Below are positions 11,526 through 24,400 of a stretch of 64,000 nt of DNA, piece by piece; position 1 is the first letter of the stretch; every line of letters begins with the position of its first letter. The notes under the pieces were generated by a model, which was given only the letters and a program-made list of their open reading frames with translations, did no database searches and was not told the DNA's origin. The position numbers and the translations under genes were made by a program. The stretch comes from Sipunculus nudus (taxonomy: Eukaryota > Annelida > Sipuncula > Golfingiida > Sipunculidae): contig CM049320.1 in NCBI GenBank assembly GCA_026874595.1, positions 6,391,464 through 6,455,463 on the forward strand, read 5' to 3'.

Positions 11526-14500
11526 GGTGAACTAATACTCAGCACTAACTCCAATGAACAACTCCAGCACTCATGCCTTCAACATGGAGAATGATTCTTG
11601 TATCCAATGTTTTCTCTATCACCATGAAGCCATTACATTTCCTTTTCATTATAATGACACATCTGTTTTTAAAAAGTTACTCCATCATGTGACCTTGACC
11701 TAGGTTCAATAACCCATTTTATGACCTTGACCCAGGAAAGTCAGAATGTTCATGTGACAATTTTTCTGAAGATATCAACTGATAAACAAAAACAAACCAC
11801 AAAAACTGACTGTCATCATCCCAAGGATGAAGATGGATACCGGTAGGGTTTGTGTATATATACCCGTATCATCAGCTGATACATAATATCTTATCTTTCA
11901 TTACAAATTAAGTCTGGTGATGCATAACCACAGACATCCCATTTTTATATGTATGAGAAGTAAACATGAATGTAAGTCAAATAACATTCACTCCTTGTGT
12001 CAGTTCAGCAGCACATGGGATATAGTTTCATAATACTGATGTAACCACATAGAGGCACAATAGTGAAAACAAAATATATCAAACAGTAATTACCAAAATG
12101 GTAGAATTCATTCCATCGGTCACAGAAACAAAACCTCCATATCTTTGCTTATCTTCAAATAACTTGTTATCTCCGAATGCCTTCGTTATCCATCACATCA
12201 TATACTCAAAGCCATCTGACCTAAATTTGTTGAATGCACATCAGATCAGGATAAAAAACAGCTGGTCATGAGACATGGAAAACGATGGTTTAAAACAAAG
12301 GTGGTCATCACTGTTTTTATATATAGACAGTGATTAACGATCAAAGATAACACTTAGCTTGCAGCAGATATTCCTTCAGTTTATGTGATCGTAGTTTTTT
12401 TTACTAATCATACTCCAGATGTGTTAAGCTGCTGTCACCTGCTTGTTAGCTAGTACTCCTGGCATGCCACCTTATGACATGAGCCTGTTAACACTGCGGT
12501 TTCAGCTGTATTCATTCAGACTCAGTGATTAGCGTTTCCTCATGTATTGTGATGCAGGAGACACCCACTCAGTATCTGTCACAAATAACTCTGTAACCTT
12601 GAATGACTTGCGTATGTCCCCTTTGTTCTGCTAACTACTCTCAACTACTTTCTTTTTATTTGTGATCCCACTTTTGAAGTAACTGCAGCTCTTCTCACTA
12701 GAATAAGCAATATTCAACTTTTTAAGTTAGTCGGATAATCTGTGAAGTCCTGAATAACCAAATGAATTACATACTATAATCTATTTTTGTAACCTCCTTA
12801 AAGAGTCCCCTAAATCTCAATTTGGGAGTCACTTTTAAAGCCTATCTTGTTAAAGTATGCAGTGCTAAACTGTTTTAAAGTATTTCTGCAAAACACAAGG
12901 TAACCTTGAAACAGTTAGATACAAGTCCTTAACCCTGAACTGTTCTCTTACTTTTTTCAAGTCTCTTTTTTAGTTTGCAGCTTCTTTTCAGGTGTGACAA
13001 AGTGTTTCCAAATAATTGTGCAATATGCAACCACATGAAGAAGTTCATAATATGTGCACACTTCTGGATCCTTGAATGACAGGTACAGGTCACATTCTAT
13101 CCTTTGTCAGCTGTCTTCTAACATTGAAAGCCTTTGTATTATGTTTGTAATCCAAAGTCAATCACTGCAGCATGTATTGCTTGATTATGCAATATCCCAC
13201 TGTAAGAAGCAATTTGAAAAAGTCTGCATCCCCCCTATGCTCTTCTCCATTGGGTGTGAGATTGAACAGTCGTGTGAAAGTATGTCTTTTCTATTTTTGT
13301 CTGTGGATCAGTGCACACAGAGATTTACATGATAATGAAGGAAACAAGATCACACTGAGATAACCTCTGTATCCTATACAGCTGACACATTCCGTGACCA
13401 TCCGGCTGAAAAATCACACCATACACAAACAGAATATATCACAGCTAAAGCCCCCTGTGGATTGATTTACTACAATTCTCTGTAGGTTAGTACAGATCAC
13501 TGTACGTATATCATATCATACAATCCAACCTCACTCTGTTATTTTCAATGTGAGGTATTCAGTGTACTTGTACAGAATATTGTTTTTTCGAGACAGGTTT
13601 CATATGATTTCACTCTGACCTGAACTACACAGTTTCTCAGTCTTTGGCTTTGTGGGCAGTACCTGTGGTTGCATAAATTACTTGATCCTATAGACTATTT
13701 CAACTCTTGCATTGTACATACAATCAATGAAGTCATATGGACTCACTGATGCATATCAGAAACATTTTCTAAATGTACACCGATTGGTATAATTTATGAT
13801 GTAAAGTACAATATGTAAACATACTTTCTCCTCCAACATTTGTTTAACAGAGTAATATCATTGTGATTTCAAACAAATCTATAATGTATTAAATCAAATT
13901 TCTCCTTCATCTATAAATACTATCCTTTATCCATTAGTGTATTTTTTATTATTCTGCAATACACTTAATATTGTATCTTTATATTGTATATATTATTGCA
14001 TTCCTCTGGTGATGGAATGTTTTCCAATCTTTTAACAACTTAGATATTCTTCGTGTGTAAAAAGTACCTTCAGTATATTTGTATCTGTCAGCAGAGTGCG
14101 GAAAAACACTCCTTGTAAAAATCCCTTGTAAGTTGTTATATCAAAGGTTATAATGAATGATCTGTTATAAGTCCTGTCACTCCCAATGGAGCACCAGTAT
14201 AAAAAATCCCCTGACAATGATATCAGATCAACAAACACTAACCAATGACTTGTTGAGCATCGTCTGGTACTTGATGGTGTATCAGTAATGTGGCTTTAGG
14301 ATCTTTGGTTGATCCTGAATTAACTGACTCACATACAAAATACTAAGAGGCCCCACCTATACAGGTATGATAAGACACACCTTCACTCTCAGCAGATTCC
14401 TCAGGTATTTGTGATGAATGTGACACTAAGGGTCTAAGTGATATACACTTTGTTCTGGCTGGTGCTGCCAGGTTCTTTGGTTATTCAACAATAAAATCTG

Positions 14501-17500
14501 TTATTATATTTTTCCTATGAGTATGACTCAGAGCTTGAGCAGCACTTGTGAATGCTAGTATCCATTTTTTAGGTCTGTTTAAGCTTCAATATGACCTAGC
14601 AGAATCATCTATTTCCCATTTACAGATACAACTGACCTTGCATATGATATGTAAATATAATATCCATACTTAATTAGACTGCTTTCATATGACTATAAAT
14701 TTAACTCTTTTCAAACAGTTAAAGCTCACACTGGAAAATGTAAAAATCAGTCTTTTTTGGCTGACACTATTGGTCTCCAAACTTTGTAAAATTAATTCAT
14801 TCTTTCTCTCTGAACTATTTTTTTATCATATGAAGGAATATAAACTGTCGTTGAACTTCTGTACATATTTCAGATACCAACACATAATAACTAACATCTG
14901 CATGTAGACAATAAACTGATCCTATAACTACCTCTTAAACTTACCTTCAACTTACAAACTCTGACTGGGTCACTGTGTTAAGAGCACCTTTGTTTTAACA
15001 GGATATGTAATGGCAAACCACTAACAGGATACAGATGGTAATTTATTAGAATATGTATAATGATTAAGTGATTATGGCATTAGTTCATCAAACAAACCAT
15101 ATGCTAACAAAAGTAAATTATTATTAAATAATTGCAGTTTTTTTTCTTTTTTATCATTAACATCTATATATAGTTAAGGATTAATAACTCGTGACTTTAT
15201 GCAACTTTTACTATTTGCCATTAGCAAATATTATTTCAGAATGTTGATATTAATTTCACCAAGTTTAAATAATAACATTAATTAAAAAATATTTGCATAT
15301 GCTTATACTTCCAATATTAATTGTTAACAATATCAATAGAAAGTTACCTTACTCTGATGTTACAATTAATTTGTGGCTCAGCACAAAGTATGAACAAACT
15401 GTCAACAGTCAAACTCCTGAGATTTTCTCTATTAAGCTGGCACAAAAGAAAGTAAATAAAATTTAGGGGATACTTGTAACATTCCTTATAACTGTCATAA
15501 TAAAATACATATATAAATATACATTATATTATAATACAATATTACCACTATTCTCTAGCTGTGGGTGAAAAATGGATCAAATGACAGAAATATACAAGTC
15601 AACAACAATGGCAGCCAATTAACAGGAAACACCTGTGGAAGAAGCAGGTACCTGCTGACTTAAGCAACCAAAAACAGTCCTGTCAGCACTTCCTAATGGG
15701 GTCAAATGTGTGTATGTCAGTAGGTGATTTACTGTAAGGAGATGCCAGATAGGAAATAAAAACAACTTTTATATTTACTGGTAACATATGCTACAGGGTT
15801 TAGGAAACACTGGTCCCACAATCTAATGTCTTCTGACCACAATTATGCAAAATGACATAACATACGAAAATGTGAGCATCACTTGTTTCCTTCAGCATTT
15901 AAAATATATATCATCATATATTATTTCATCTTTCCTCTCCTTCATAATCTAAAGATTTTGAATAGAAATGTTAGCAATATCCTTCTTGATGTTAAATTAA
16001 TGTTTTTACTTGTTTCTTTTTGATATCAATATGTTAACATATTAAAGCCTAATTTGCACACTTATGGCTCATTTCTGCTTTTTTGCATATAATGGGTTGC
16101 AAATACATAAACTTTTCATCATAATAATGATAATAATGATAAACAAATTATTATACTGTATTGTAAATAAACAGTGTCCACTGATAAACTGTGTATAACA
16201 TGTAATCTCTAAGTATTACCAGTAAGTCAAGTGAAGCATGTGAAAGCATGTGTAAGTTTCAAATATATGTTGATATTAATTCACAGACCACAAAGATAGG
16301 TGAGATAGTGAATGCATCTACTGATGTGTTAATAATATGTACCAACAGAAAAAGTTTGCATACGAGGGTCATAAAGAATATGCCACCAGGTCAGGTGATG
16401 AGTACATCACCACTGCTGACTCCTGGTGCTAGTATCACTGAAACCTGCTGGAGTAATTGCTGTATCAATTTTTCATCAATAATTTGTAAGTTAATGCAAA
16501 TGCTGAGGAAAATAAAATATTTCAATTCCAATGAAATAGTGGATTTCACATTGGAACCACTCTCCTAGGTTATCTAAGCTAGTTGCTCTATCAATAATTA
16601 AAAGCACTATCCCTTGGAGAAAATACAAGAATTATTATAAGGGGTGCACTATTTCATTCCTCAAAATTTTTCATTCCACAAATGTTCATATTTTGTCTGA
16701 AATGTCCTTAAACCTTTCATAAACAAAATCGTTTATCTGTTTCACTTAATCTGATAACTTAATGCTAAATTTTATGTTACTCAGTGTGATGTAGGTTTGC
16801 TGTTCAGGTTCACTGGACTAGGATGTTCTAATGTCTCTATCACGAGAGGTCACATGGTGCCCTTGATGACCTCTGTTTTTTGGAATCCAATGATGTTAAC
16901 ATCCCCCACACCACACAGCTGATCTATTAATATATCTAATGGGATATCCGAACCAACTGTAACACACAGACAGTAAATACAAGTCTGTTATCATGTGAAT
17001 TAAGTCTAGGGCATGAAATTATAGCATCCAATGAGCCTGATACTTGTATTCTGAGGGCTGGGCCTGATGGTTATTTTAGTTGCAGGCCTAATTAACCAGA
17101 CTGAAGAACAGTTGCCTGGATCTTACAGGTCTTTGATGTTCCTTAACAATCAAGAGACCCCTTCAAGGGATTTCCTCATGGAATAAATAAGTAAATAACC
17201 TTCTATTTCAGTCTTATCCTCTGAAGCGGTGACCAAAACTACAGAAATGGAGGAACGTAAGAAGATCTAGATAATGGAGATGCTGGATTGTGTATCACTA
17301 GTGCATGCATGGCTCATGCAATAGTTTATATATGTGAATCCTGATGGCATGTACATTAAAAATAAAATTTCAACCTCTGGATCAAGGTGTTTATATATAA
17401 CACTTGTAATGTATTTCAATCCCTGCAGTTAATGGAACAGAAGCCCCTTTACCAGCCTGGTATGTTATTAACACAGACAAGACCTTACACAAGTGACATG

Positions 17501-17925
17501 GGCTGTTGACAAGGCCCCCCTGATGTGACCTTAAACCATCTACAGTGACACTACCAACTGTTACATGATGACACGTTCCTTTCATGAAGAGTGTGATGAC
17601 TCCTCCAGGCTGGCACATAGAAGCATCAGAACAGATGATAATAATTACTATCATCAACGTTACTGCAACTGTGTACCACAAATTGTACAACTGTGTCGCT
17701 TTGTGGTTCCAAAAGGTCACTTGATCCTGCACTGTCTATATTCCTGAAAGCAGTAAAGGTTTGGTTGGACAGTTTTTTTTTTTCATCTGAGGAAACTCAC
17801 TTTGTTTATTACATCCACAATAATGGATATGCTACCTCTGTGTATATATGTCTGCCCAACATTTAATCTTAAATCAATGTTTCTGATATTCTAAATTACA
17901 GGAAGATGTCTGTTCATCCAAATGC
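11526..17925. other. Intergenic region between the two minus-strand genes
   Basis: Mostly AT-rich. 12090-12230 (minus) is slightly GC-richer and runs to a possible donor (ATTTTG/GTAATT), which could be a 5'UTR exon of the second gene; support is weak. Another strong-looking minus donor, GAAG/GTAAGT, lies near 14961 without a convincing exon. Nothing else is supported. Confidence 0.3.
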
Positions 17926-17973
17926 TTTATTTATAAATTAATTTATTATATCATCCTGATGATTGTATTTATT
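17926..17973 (-). terminator. Cluster of AATAAA polyadenylation signals for the split gene
   Basis: Three minus-strand AATAAA hexamers (plus-strand TTTATT at 17926, 17942 and 17968) lie about 150-200 nt after the stop codon at 18123, giving a short 3'UTR. In AT-rich DNA the hexamer is common, so the assignment rests on position. Confidence 0.45.
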
Positions 17974-18122
17974 TTCTCGAACTTTAGCACACAAATCTAT
18001 TTCACTGCTTCAAATCCAGAAAAAGCAGAAAAATCCTGTTTTCTCGTATATATGTACATGTCAGCTACAACAATGGAATATATTGTTCCACAGATATTTT
18101 TCAATAACACACAGGCTTTGTA

Positions 18123-18283
18123 TCATCCAATGTCTTCAAACCTGAGCAGGCATTTCTCAACAATACTCACCAGGTGGTCATACATGCATTCAGATCTAAT
18201 TAACCTACACAGGTGCTCATGCAGGTGAGCTGCAGGTCCCACTGGTCTCTCTACAGAACAGACTGCCTGAACTGCCCAGTGGT
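18123..18283 (-). CDS. Terminal coding exon (5) of the 156-residue split gene
   Basis: A 161-nt terminal exon with acceptor ACATTTACAG. The first two bases complete codon 104 (Asp), then HWAVQAVCSVERPVG leads to the His/Cys-rich helix-like end and FEDIG, with TGA at 18125-18123. Only this frame is open; the other two hit stops within the first 70 nt. An internal CTG/GTGAGT could serve as a donor, but the in-frame continuation to the stop codon looks protein-like, so read-through is preferred. Confidence 0.7.
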
Positions 18284-21200
18284 CTGTAAATGTGTAATCC
18301 TAAAAGCCTTATTCCAACTGCATTTTTCACAGGATCAGGATGTTCTCACTGTCATAGCTTCTCATGGCATTAAACACAAATGATGCGTAACTTGGGAGGC
18401 AGAATCTGGCAGATATCACTGATACTGATGCTGATGAAACTCTACAGTATCCAGACAACAGGATCAACATGCCTTCCACAAGGCTGCCACAGCTACCACC
18501 ATCGGTGTTGTCACAAATAGCTGCTGATTAAACTTTGATGAGCTGTTACAATTACAAACAAGCCAGTTCATGCTTCAACAGTATCACAGTCAATAGGCCT
18601 GCAGATCCAGCACAGCACCTAACCTTTACCTTTAATTAAAGTTGTGTGTCACTGATAATAGCTAATGATCAAACTTTAATGATATGCAGCAAACACCTAA
18701 CACAATATGCTATACAGCAGCTAAAAGCTGGTGATGCATTACTGTTACAGTAAAAGAAGGTAGACTCAGACAGTGCTGTTATTGTCAACTTTTATGAAAA
18801 CTGCTGGCCCAGTCAGATGATCAGATGTTGTAACATTTAAAGGTGGTGAGCCAGTATGTGCTACTCGATCCTGCCAGGTACATCCACAACATATGGTCTT
18901 TAAAGTGGTGCTGATGTATACTGTCAAATTCTCAATGAAACTACACACACAGCCATTTTTTCAGCTGCATTGTAACACATTGTAACACATACACTGCCAC
19001 ATAATAATAATCCATTACTTCTCCAGCCAATATATGTGGATCTACAGCAAAGCAGATCTTTGGTCTTGCTGACTAATAAAGTGCTTTACTGTCAACTTCT
19101 CAATGAAACCCAAAAATCAGCCATTAGATGTGCTGCTGCTATGAACAGTTCACTTCTTGACCAGTACTGCTGCAGCCAGTATCTTGCTGTAGTGCACTTT
19201 TTCTCAGACTCTCAATGACACTCCCAGCACTGTCACCAGCAGCACACATGCAGCCTTTGATATCAAGGATGACCTGAGTCAGTCCACTGCACTGGCTGCC
19301 AGTGTTCCTGCTGTGCTGTACTGCAGGGGTGGCTGGGTGCTCTGGTGATGTGAGCAGTCTAATTACCCCTCTCAGCATCACATACCATCCAACCCCTCCT
19401 CAGCATGAATCACCCTACCCTGGAACACTGAAACCTGGGCACCCTGAGGTGATGCACAATATGCAAACCATATGGTGTCATGCTTATACTGACCTAAGTA
19501 TTGTCCACTCTCCCCACCCCTGGGATAAATTGACATTGGTATATAAGGTATTAACCTGGCAAACCCAGCTTCAACCCATCAGGAATTCACTGAGTTAGGG
19601 CAAGTCCACCTTCAGTAGTGTGTGTGATTACTAGTCCTTTTTATTACAGAGTTAGTCATCCCTTGCTGTCTGGAACATACCATGCATTAATTCCCTGGTC
19701 TGTAGCTATCACCATGTAGCTAGGATTATTTAGTTGTCAGCTTTCTGTTGTACTGAATGAGCACATCAAATGAAGGCTCATAAGTGTAAAACACTACTTG
19801 TCAAGTTCCCACATATGAACACATTTCAGTTGTTCCTTGATTACTGTAACTGTGCAAACAAAGCAAAAAGGAATTAAAATACTTGTATTGGAAACTCTCA
19901 TAAATGTGAGTAAATTTCCAAAATTGGCATCAGGGCAGATACTTCATGCACAACCAGAAAAATTGATCCATTATAGTGGTAGGTATCAGTTGTAAAATTA
20001 ATCCATGATTGAAAGATAAAAAACAACCTGTGATCGATAATTATTTTAAATACCTTCTGTATAACCTTGAAATATGTTATTTAGAATTACACCTAAAAAA
20101 CTGGCCAGATAAATTCAGTCTAACTTGTACATCATGCTGAAAAGTCAAGGGCCAGAACAGCCTGGTTGTTAAGCTGACAGTTATTCATTGCACAAAGTTA
20201 AGCTGTAATACTGTTCGTTGTTTGTTCCCATATTTTTTATATCGCTGATAAAATAATATTTTTGGATGATATGATATGACTTCCTGGATGTGCATACACA
20301 ATCATTTCTGATTAATTATGCAAAAATGCAATCAATTCAATTGATTATGAAAGAAACTGACCAATCATCGATACAATTGAGTACTTGGCACACCACATAT
20401 AGTTCGTATATATGATGAAATCATATTGACAATACCTCTCTATTTTCAATTACAAGGACAAGTAAAAATTCATGTTCTACAAGTAAACACCTGGAATAAG
20501 TAAGTATTTCAAAGTTAATGTCAAGCCCTCTGTCTCATTTAGCAGTTTATGTACTACCATTAATGATATGGGAAAATAAAATACAATACACTAGTAACAG
20601 CTGATGCCATGAGTGTCTATAGTTAAATATAAATACATGCAGGTCCTCTACAATAATGCACAGCCATCTCCATATGTGTACCTAAATGAATATATACTGA
20701 ATAACCCTTTTAGAGATACCATACCACATATAAAACCTCAAAAGACACAACTGATGACTAATTAAAAGCAAGATTGTGGCCCTTTCTTAAGTAGAACCTG
20801 TTGATGCAATTAAAGAAGTGACTCACATGACACCACTATTATAAAATGATGCCCAACATAAATAAAGGAAACACACTGAAGCCATTAGGAAGCATATGAC
20901 GAATGCATTATCAAGTCTAAAAATAGCATATGACAAGGTCCTTAGTTGATGCCAATGTGAGTATGGTTTTGTGGTAGTTTTCCTCAGGGTAATGACATAA
21001 CCCCTTATTTTCCACTCCTACATCCATTTTTAACTCCCCTTGTACTGGTAACAACAACAACGCCCTCCACCCTCCAACCCCCACCACCCCATCCCCCATT
21101 TCCCCCTTCCACTCACCAACCTAATGCCAAAACACACTCAACCAAGCCTAATAGATAGTAATGGTTATATTTTTCAACTTAAAAAAATAAACAGAATATA

Positions 21201-21443
21201 TGAATTTATATAACCCCATTATATTGCAGGGGGGGGGGGGTGTCCCACATTGATTTTATCTAGAAACAAGATTTCAGATGGCACAGTCAACCAAACAATG
21301 ATGAATATGATATACAGTACCTGCTTGATATTCATTTGATTGACATATAATTAAAGTACTGATTAATTAAAAGCAATGAATCTACATTTATGTATCAGCA
21401 AAATAATCAAGGAAGTCACTGCACAACTAGAGAAAACTAAACA

Positions 21444-21496
<53 letters not shown>

Positions 21497-24400
21497 AAAA
21501 CACACATAGACACATACAAAAACATGTCAACACATCTCAGTTACAAATCCAAGCACATGTCTCCCAATTATGGTCAAGAATATATCTCCTCCTCCACAAA
21601 CACACACATACACAAAAAGTAATTAAAATGCTACATACATTTGAGAAACCTGGTAGTTTAACTCCTCCATAGCGCTCGGCAAGGTGCTCCATTTCAGTAT
21701 ACATCTGACCATAATGATCCTGTTTGTAAACTTTCCTATCACATACATAGATGTAACCATTGTGTTCTTAATGACCTGAGCTCACTATCAGGATATGATT
21801 AAACAACTTCCTCATCATGATGGGCAGATTAAGAGATACCTCAGACTCAACCACAACCAAAAAACTGAAAGTACGACAAGACCCATCCCCCATAACAATA
21901 ATTAGTCTCTAGCCTAAATGTGCATTATCATCTGGAATCAATTTAATTTAGCTGAATACAAGAGTTTCCTGGTAAAATCATCCCAGTTTACAACCTCTGT
22001 GTCCCCTTTTCATCCATTTTACATGATTTTTTTGGTTCTTTGTGTGTTGAAAACATACAATCTGTTTACTATAACAAGACCCCTCAAAAAGATTATGAAC
22101 TATGATACTGAACAAGTGTGAAAACCTGCAAATTAAGAAAGGAAGATGAAATTGTTATAAATAACAAAAAATTTAGCTTTGTTATTGTTGGTCACCATCT
22201 TGATTTTTGAAAGTAGACTATGTGCTGATATGTGTTAATGTTTTCTTTCACACCACTAATGGCCCCTGGTGCAAGTTTATTTCTGTGTATAGTAGCAACA
22301 AATCCTTTAAGAATGATCTTTGCAGATATTAAATTTATGTTATATTTCTAGGGCAGAACACTTTTTAAATTCAAGCAAACGTAATATGCATACAAAAAGA
22401 ATGGGCACCTTTAAAACCAATTCATGCAAGTAACAACAAACCAGGTGAAATTACCTTCTGCAAACATACCCTGGATAAAATTACCCTAAACCTTTCCAAT
22501 TTAATTAATATGTTTTGTAGTATAATTTCTAAATATAAGCATGAGAAATGAAGAATCGTATATGATAAATTAAGTGCTAAACTAGGGAACCATGGGTCTC
22601 AATGCTCAGCTGAATTTGTCTAAAAGGATATTTTTATGAACTTTTTCAAAATGTGGGTCCTTTGCCCTTACCCAATGATCTTGTGACCAAAATATTTGAG
22701 AACTCACTTTCCTTGTACTCACAGCATTTAAATTTTCGTAACAATCTTTTAAATAAAATTGTTGACATCTGACCAGCTAACCATATCCTCTAAATCTAAA
22801 GATTTCTTCCACATAGGGCAGGTAAGTCATATGATAAAAATGGACAGTTTGGAATGAAAATTTTGATTTACAGTGCAACCATAATTTTTTTAAACATGTA
22901 GCTCCTGTGACCTTCACCTTTGACCCTGAAGACCTCTAAAATCAAAATGTTTCTAACGTATGTGGTGAGTCATAAACAAATCAAGTAAATCTGTCTATCC
23001 AAACCAGAGTTATCATCCAAAAGCTAATTTGTGAATGGATTTGCCCTGTGACCTTGACCTTTGACCTTATGACCAAAAAAATCATAAGTGTTCTTGCTTT
23101 AGTGATGAACCATACCTCAATCAAGTTTGAAACCAATATGTCCACTAAAAACTGGAGTTATCATCTAGAAACTAATTTATGAATAGATGGCCCCTGTGAC
23201 CTTCACCTTTGACCTTGTCAAAGCGTAATACCTATAACTCAGTTGACTCTCAGTCAGTTGAGCTAAAAATGTAGAAAAATAAAAAAATTCAGGTGGCGCC
23301 ACGAGTTCACAGGAACTGATGAAACACTCCATGATGAATATGCATCCAAAGAATCATGGTGATCAATGCATTAAATGTTCAGATACTAGAGCTTTTGTAT
23401 CAACATTTTTTAAATTATTCTGGGGGGTACTTTTAAGTCACATAGCTCAAAGGACATAGGTTGCAGGGGTACCTTATTTCATGTTTCCAAGGAGATTTTT
23501 TGTCGTCCTCCCAGGATATTAACTTAGAAGTTTGTAGGTCCTGTGGTTACGATTTGTGCCCTGCTAAAGGACAGACAGATGACCAAACAGACAACAGACA
23601 AAGCGCCATTTGTATACTTCAGTTGACTTTCAGTCAGCTGAGCTAAAAAGTGTTCCCATGTTCTTTGTAGGCTATATAGTTGTTCAACAGTGGTTCAACA
23701 AGGGTTTGATATTTACAGAAATGCAGCACTAGCCAAAAGAACCAGAAGTGCACAACATTGATCCTTTCAAAACACAAACAGTATTAAAGATTACTTCGGT
23801 ACTCATTCCTTATCCATTGACAAGAAAGTGATAAGTGCATCACTTACAAAATACCTACATTATTTGATATATTGAAAAGTTGTTTGATATTCATTTAGAC
23901 CCCATGACGTATATATCATGTTATACTGGTACACTGTTCTATCTAATGTTATATTTACTGACAAATTTAAATTAAAAAAAAAATTAATTTTTATAAGGAA
24001 CCAAAAAGGGCAAGACACATTTAAGTGGCCTAATATTAATTAAAAAGACATTATTCCAAACCATTTTTATTCATTTTTTTACATGTTTCTTACTTGATTA
24101 GAATTTAAATTGGAAATTATGTTTTTATTTTATATTTATTTTGAATTGACCCACTACTCCTGCCACATTATAAATGCTTATTTTGCCCAAGATTTCATAT
24201 AAAACTATATCCACACAGTGCTAGACATTATGTATAATAGCATTGCTTCAGGCCTTTTGTAGTTGAATCTCTCACATTGCAATCCATCAACAAATATTAA
24301 TTTGTTAGACCAAGTATACTGACATACCATATGTGGAAATTGACAAAAAAAGGTAACTTTATTAATGGAAGATACTTTAAATATTGAATTTTGATAAATT

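Larger units (their letters stand above)
19444..21638 (-). other. Intron 3 of the split gene
   Basis: Holds the dispersed repeat copy at 20255-20400, a G11 run at 21230, and the CT microsatellite just downstream of exon 3. No other exon seen. Confidence 0.5.

Noticed and set aside
16248-16568. Plus-strand 106-codon ATG open frame
   Set aside because: No splice sites, no recognisable motif and average composition; likely chance.
17391-17744. Minus-strand 113-codon open frame with a hydrophobic stretch, and a strong acceptor at 17745
   Set aside because: Starts with GTG, lies beyond the AATAAA signals of the split gene, and the acceptor frame meets a stop after eight codons; an ORF this long is expected by chance a few times in 64 kb of AT-rich DNA.
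18164-18170. Consensus-like donor CTG/GTGAGTA inside the last exon of the split gene
   Set aside because: At first taken as an exon end, but the in-frame continuation to TGA at 18125 is protein-like and no good phase-0 acceptor follows; kept only as a possible alternative donor.
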